NCBI GenBank assembly: GCA_963755155.1
Contig: CAVWIV010000004.1
Coordinates: forward strand, 124,001 to 188,000
Length of the DNA stretch: 64,000 nucleotides
Origin: PALSA-612 sp963755155
GTDB lineage: Bacteria; Actinomycetota; Thermoleophilia; Gaiellales; Gaiellaceae
Direction of reading: 5' to 3'
Part shown: positions 62,811 through 64,000 of the stretch, in pieces
Position numbering within the stretch: the first letter of the stretch is position 1
How the letters are laid out: the number at the start of each line of letters is the position of its first letter
The notes under the pieces: generated by a model
The model's database searches: none
Seen by the model: only the letters and a program-made list of their open reading frames with translations
What the model was told of the DNA's origin: nothing
Made by a program: the position numbers and the translations under genes

Positions 62811-63608
62811 ATGGTCGCCGCCGAGCTCATCGATGCCTTCCGCCGCGACGGCGCCGTCTGCGTGCGCGGCGCGTTCTCGGAGGACGACGTCGCTCTCGCC
62901 GCGCGCGGGATCGATCGCAATCTCGCCGAGCCGAGCGAGCGCGCGCTCGTCGCGAGCCGCCCGGACGATCCGGGACGCTTCTTCGAGGACTTCTGCAGCT
63001 GGCAGCGGATCTCGGAGTACGAGCAGTTCATCCGCGATTCGCCGGCTGCGGCGATCGCGGGCGAGCTGATGGGCTCGCAGCGGGTGCGGCTCTTCCACGA
63101 CCACGTGCTCGTGAAAGAGCCGGCGACGCGCCAGCCCACGCCGTGGCACCAGGATCAGCCCTACTACAACGTCGACGGCCGCCAGGCGTGCTCGCTGTGG
63201 ATGCCGGTCGACGCCGTCGACTGCGATTCGACGCTCGAGTTCGTGGCCGGCTCGCACCTCGGCCCGTGGCTCATGCCGCGGACGTTCATGGACTCCGAGG
63301 CGAAGTGGTTTCCCGAGGGGAGCCTCGAGGAGCTGCCGGACGTGGAGGGCGATCGAGAGGCGTTCGCGATCCTGAGCTGGGAGCTCGAGCCGGGCGACGC
63401 CGTGTACTTCCACATGCTGACGCTCCACGCCGCGGGCGGAGCGACGACGCGGCGGCGCGCGCTCTCCGTCCGCTTCCTCGGCGACGACGTCACGCATGCG
63501 CCGCGGCCGTGGAAGACATCGCCGGACTTCCCCGGGCTCGTCGACGAGCTACCGGCGGGCGCGCCGATGGAGCACCCGCTCTTCCCCGTGGTCTGGGAAG
63601 CCCGCTAG
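62811..63608 (+). CDS. Phytanoyl-CoA dioxygenase (PhyH) family protein
   Basis: A 265-residue Fe/2OG dioxygenase. His113 and Asp115 in PWHQDQPYY and His206 in MLTLHAAGG form the metal site; Arg215 (TTRRRALSVRF) binds 2-oxoglutarate. The substrate is unknown. Start ATG at 62811 was chosen from TACGAT 7 nt upstream. A REP-like palindrome follows its stop. Confidence 0.88.
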   Translation: MVAAELIDAFRRDGAVCVRGAFSEDDVALAARGIDRNLAEPSERALVASRPDDPGRFFEDFCSWQRISEYEQFIRDSPAAAIAGELMGSQRVRLFHDHVLVKEPATRQPTPWHQDQPYYNVDGRQACSLWMPVDAVDCDSTLEFVAGSHLGPWLMPRTFMDSEAKWFPEGSLEELPDVEGDREAFAILSWELEPGDAVYFHMLTLHAAGGATTRRRALSVRFLGDDVTHAPRPWKTSPDFPGLVDELPAGAPMEHPLFPVVWEAR

Positions 63609-63660
63609 TCCGAACGAAACATGTCCGGGGTCAGACCCCCAAACGGAAAGGGACATGTCG
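63609..63660. repeat. REP-like palindrome between convergent genes
   Basis: ACATGTCC, then GGGGTCAGACCCC (a 13-bp palindrome, flanked by GG and CA), then GGGACATGTC. It relates to the pair at 9238-9373 through the ACATGTC and GGGACA parts. It may also act as a bidirectional terminator. Confidence 0.5.
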
Positions 63661-64000
63661 CTACCAGCCGTCCCAGTGGACGATCTCGTCGAGCGGCTTG
63701 CGCCGCGCGGGGCGAAAGTCCGTGCCGACCGCGTGCGCCACCGGGATGAGCGCTGCTTGCATGACGTCCGCGTACGGGATGCCGAGCAGCTCCGCAGCCT
63801 CCTCCTCGTGGCCGAGATGGAACGTCGTCCAGCACGTCCCGAGGCCGCGCGTCCGGGCGGCGAGCATGAAGCTCCACGCGGCGGGGACGATCGTGCCCCA
63901 CCGCGACGCCTGCTGCGGAACAGGCTTCCCGTCAGTCCTGCCCTCGATGCAAGGGATGACGTGCACGGGCACCTCGCCGATGTGGTCCATGAGGAACCAG
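63661..64000 (-). CDS. Nitroreductase family protein, 5' truncated
   Basis: The C-terminal 112 residues of a nitroreductase-fold protein; the frame is open to the window edge. WGTIVPAAWSFMLAARTRGLG, TCWTTFHL and ELLGIPYADVM are typical of FMN-dependent NADH nitroreductases. The FMN-binding N-terminus is outside the window. Confidence 0.85.
   Translation of the reverse strand, partial: WFLMDHIGEVPVHVIPCIEGRTDGKPVPQQASRWGTIVPAAWSFMLAARTRGLGTCWTTFHLGHEEEAAELLGIPYADVMQAALIPVAHAVGTDFRPARRKPLDEIVHWDGW

Overview
The window is about 64 kb of high-GC DNA (roughly 70 % by eye). Gene content and signals point to an actinobacterium. These are: a bacterial hopanoid operon, FolE2, ThyX, class II NrdJ, a CarH/LitR-type B12 photoreceptor, a LytR_C protein, and many start codons that sit 6-7 nt after a TAnnnT -10 box (leaderless mRNAs). 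A soil lineage such as Thermoleophilia would fit, but that is inference. There is no rRNA, CRISPR array, transposase or prophage.

Layout. 0-9 kb: a truncated GT2 glycosyltransferase and a CHASE2 cyclase; opposite them a coupled set (asparaginase, GrpB, D-aminopeptidase, kelch protein); two tandem MFS exporters and Fpg. 9-17 kb: cupin, TetR-folE2-clpS, plsY, SOD, thyX, an S9 peptidase and a VOC protein. 17-24.7 kb: the hopanoid operon, read leftward: hpnC-hpnD-hpnE-shc-hpnH-hpnG-ispH-yjbQ. 25-28 kb: znuABC and zur with a Zur-type box. 28-32 kb: a broken secreted HExxH/DUF11/calcium-repeat protein and small envelope proteins. 32-35.5 kb: a carH/FAS1 segment bordered by tRNA-Thr and a tRNA 3' remnant. 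35.5-44 kb: holB, tmk, a sugar epimerase, an O-antigen-ligase-like protein, a small surface protein and nrdJ. 44.2-46 kb: a gene-poor stretch. 46-52 kb: three near-identical cupins around a large, heavily frameshifted cyclase-ATPase. 52-59 kb: CBU_0592/DUF1326/DUF2182/GH15, then PadR with two S41-like secreted proteins. 59-64 kb: a dienelactone hydrolase, a clan-A glycoside hydrolase with a second small surface protein, two Fe/2OG oxygenases and a partial nitroreductase.

Organisation. Genes overlap by 4 bp (ATGA/GTGA/TTGA) within operons, and six convergent pairs share one CTAG as both stop codons. About 16 genes carry 1-nt frameshifts, mostly single-base insertions in short homopolymers, including conserved genes such as nrdJ and sod. 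I read these mainly as consensus errors and give the span of the intended gene. The most interesting candidates are the Cys-Trp/DDW small surface-protein family (two copies), the tRNA-bordered carH segment, the symmetric TAnnnTA divergent promoters, a Zur box lying inside the znuA signal-peptide codons, and the CTAG convention.
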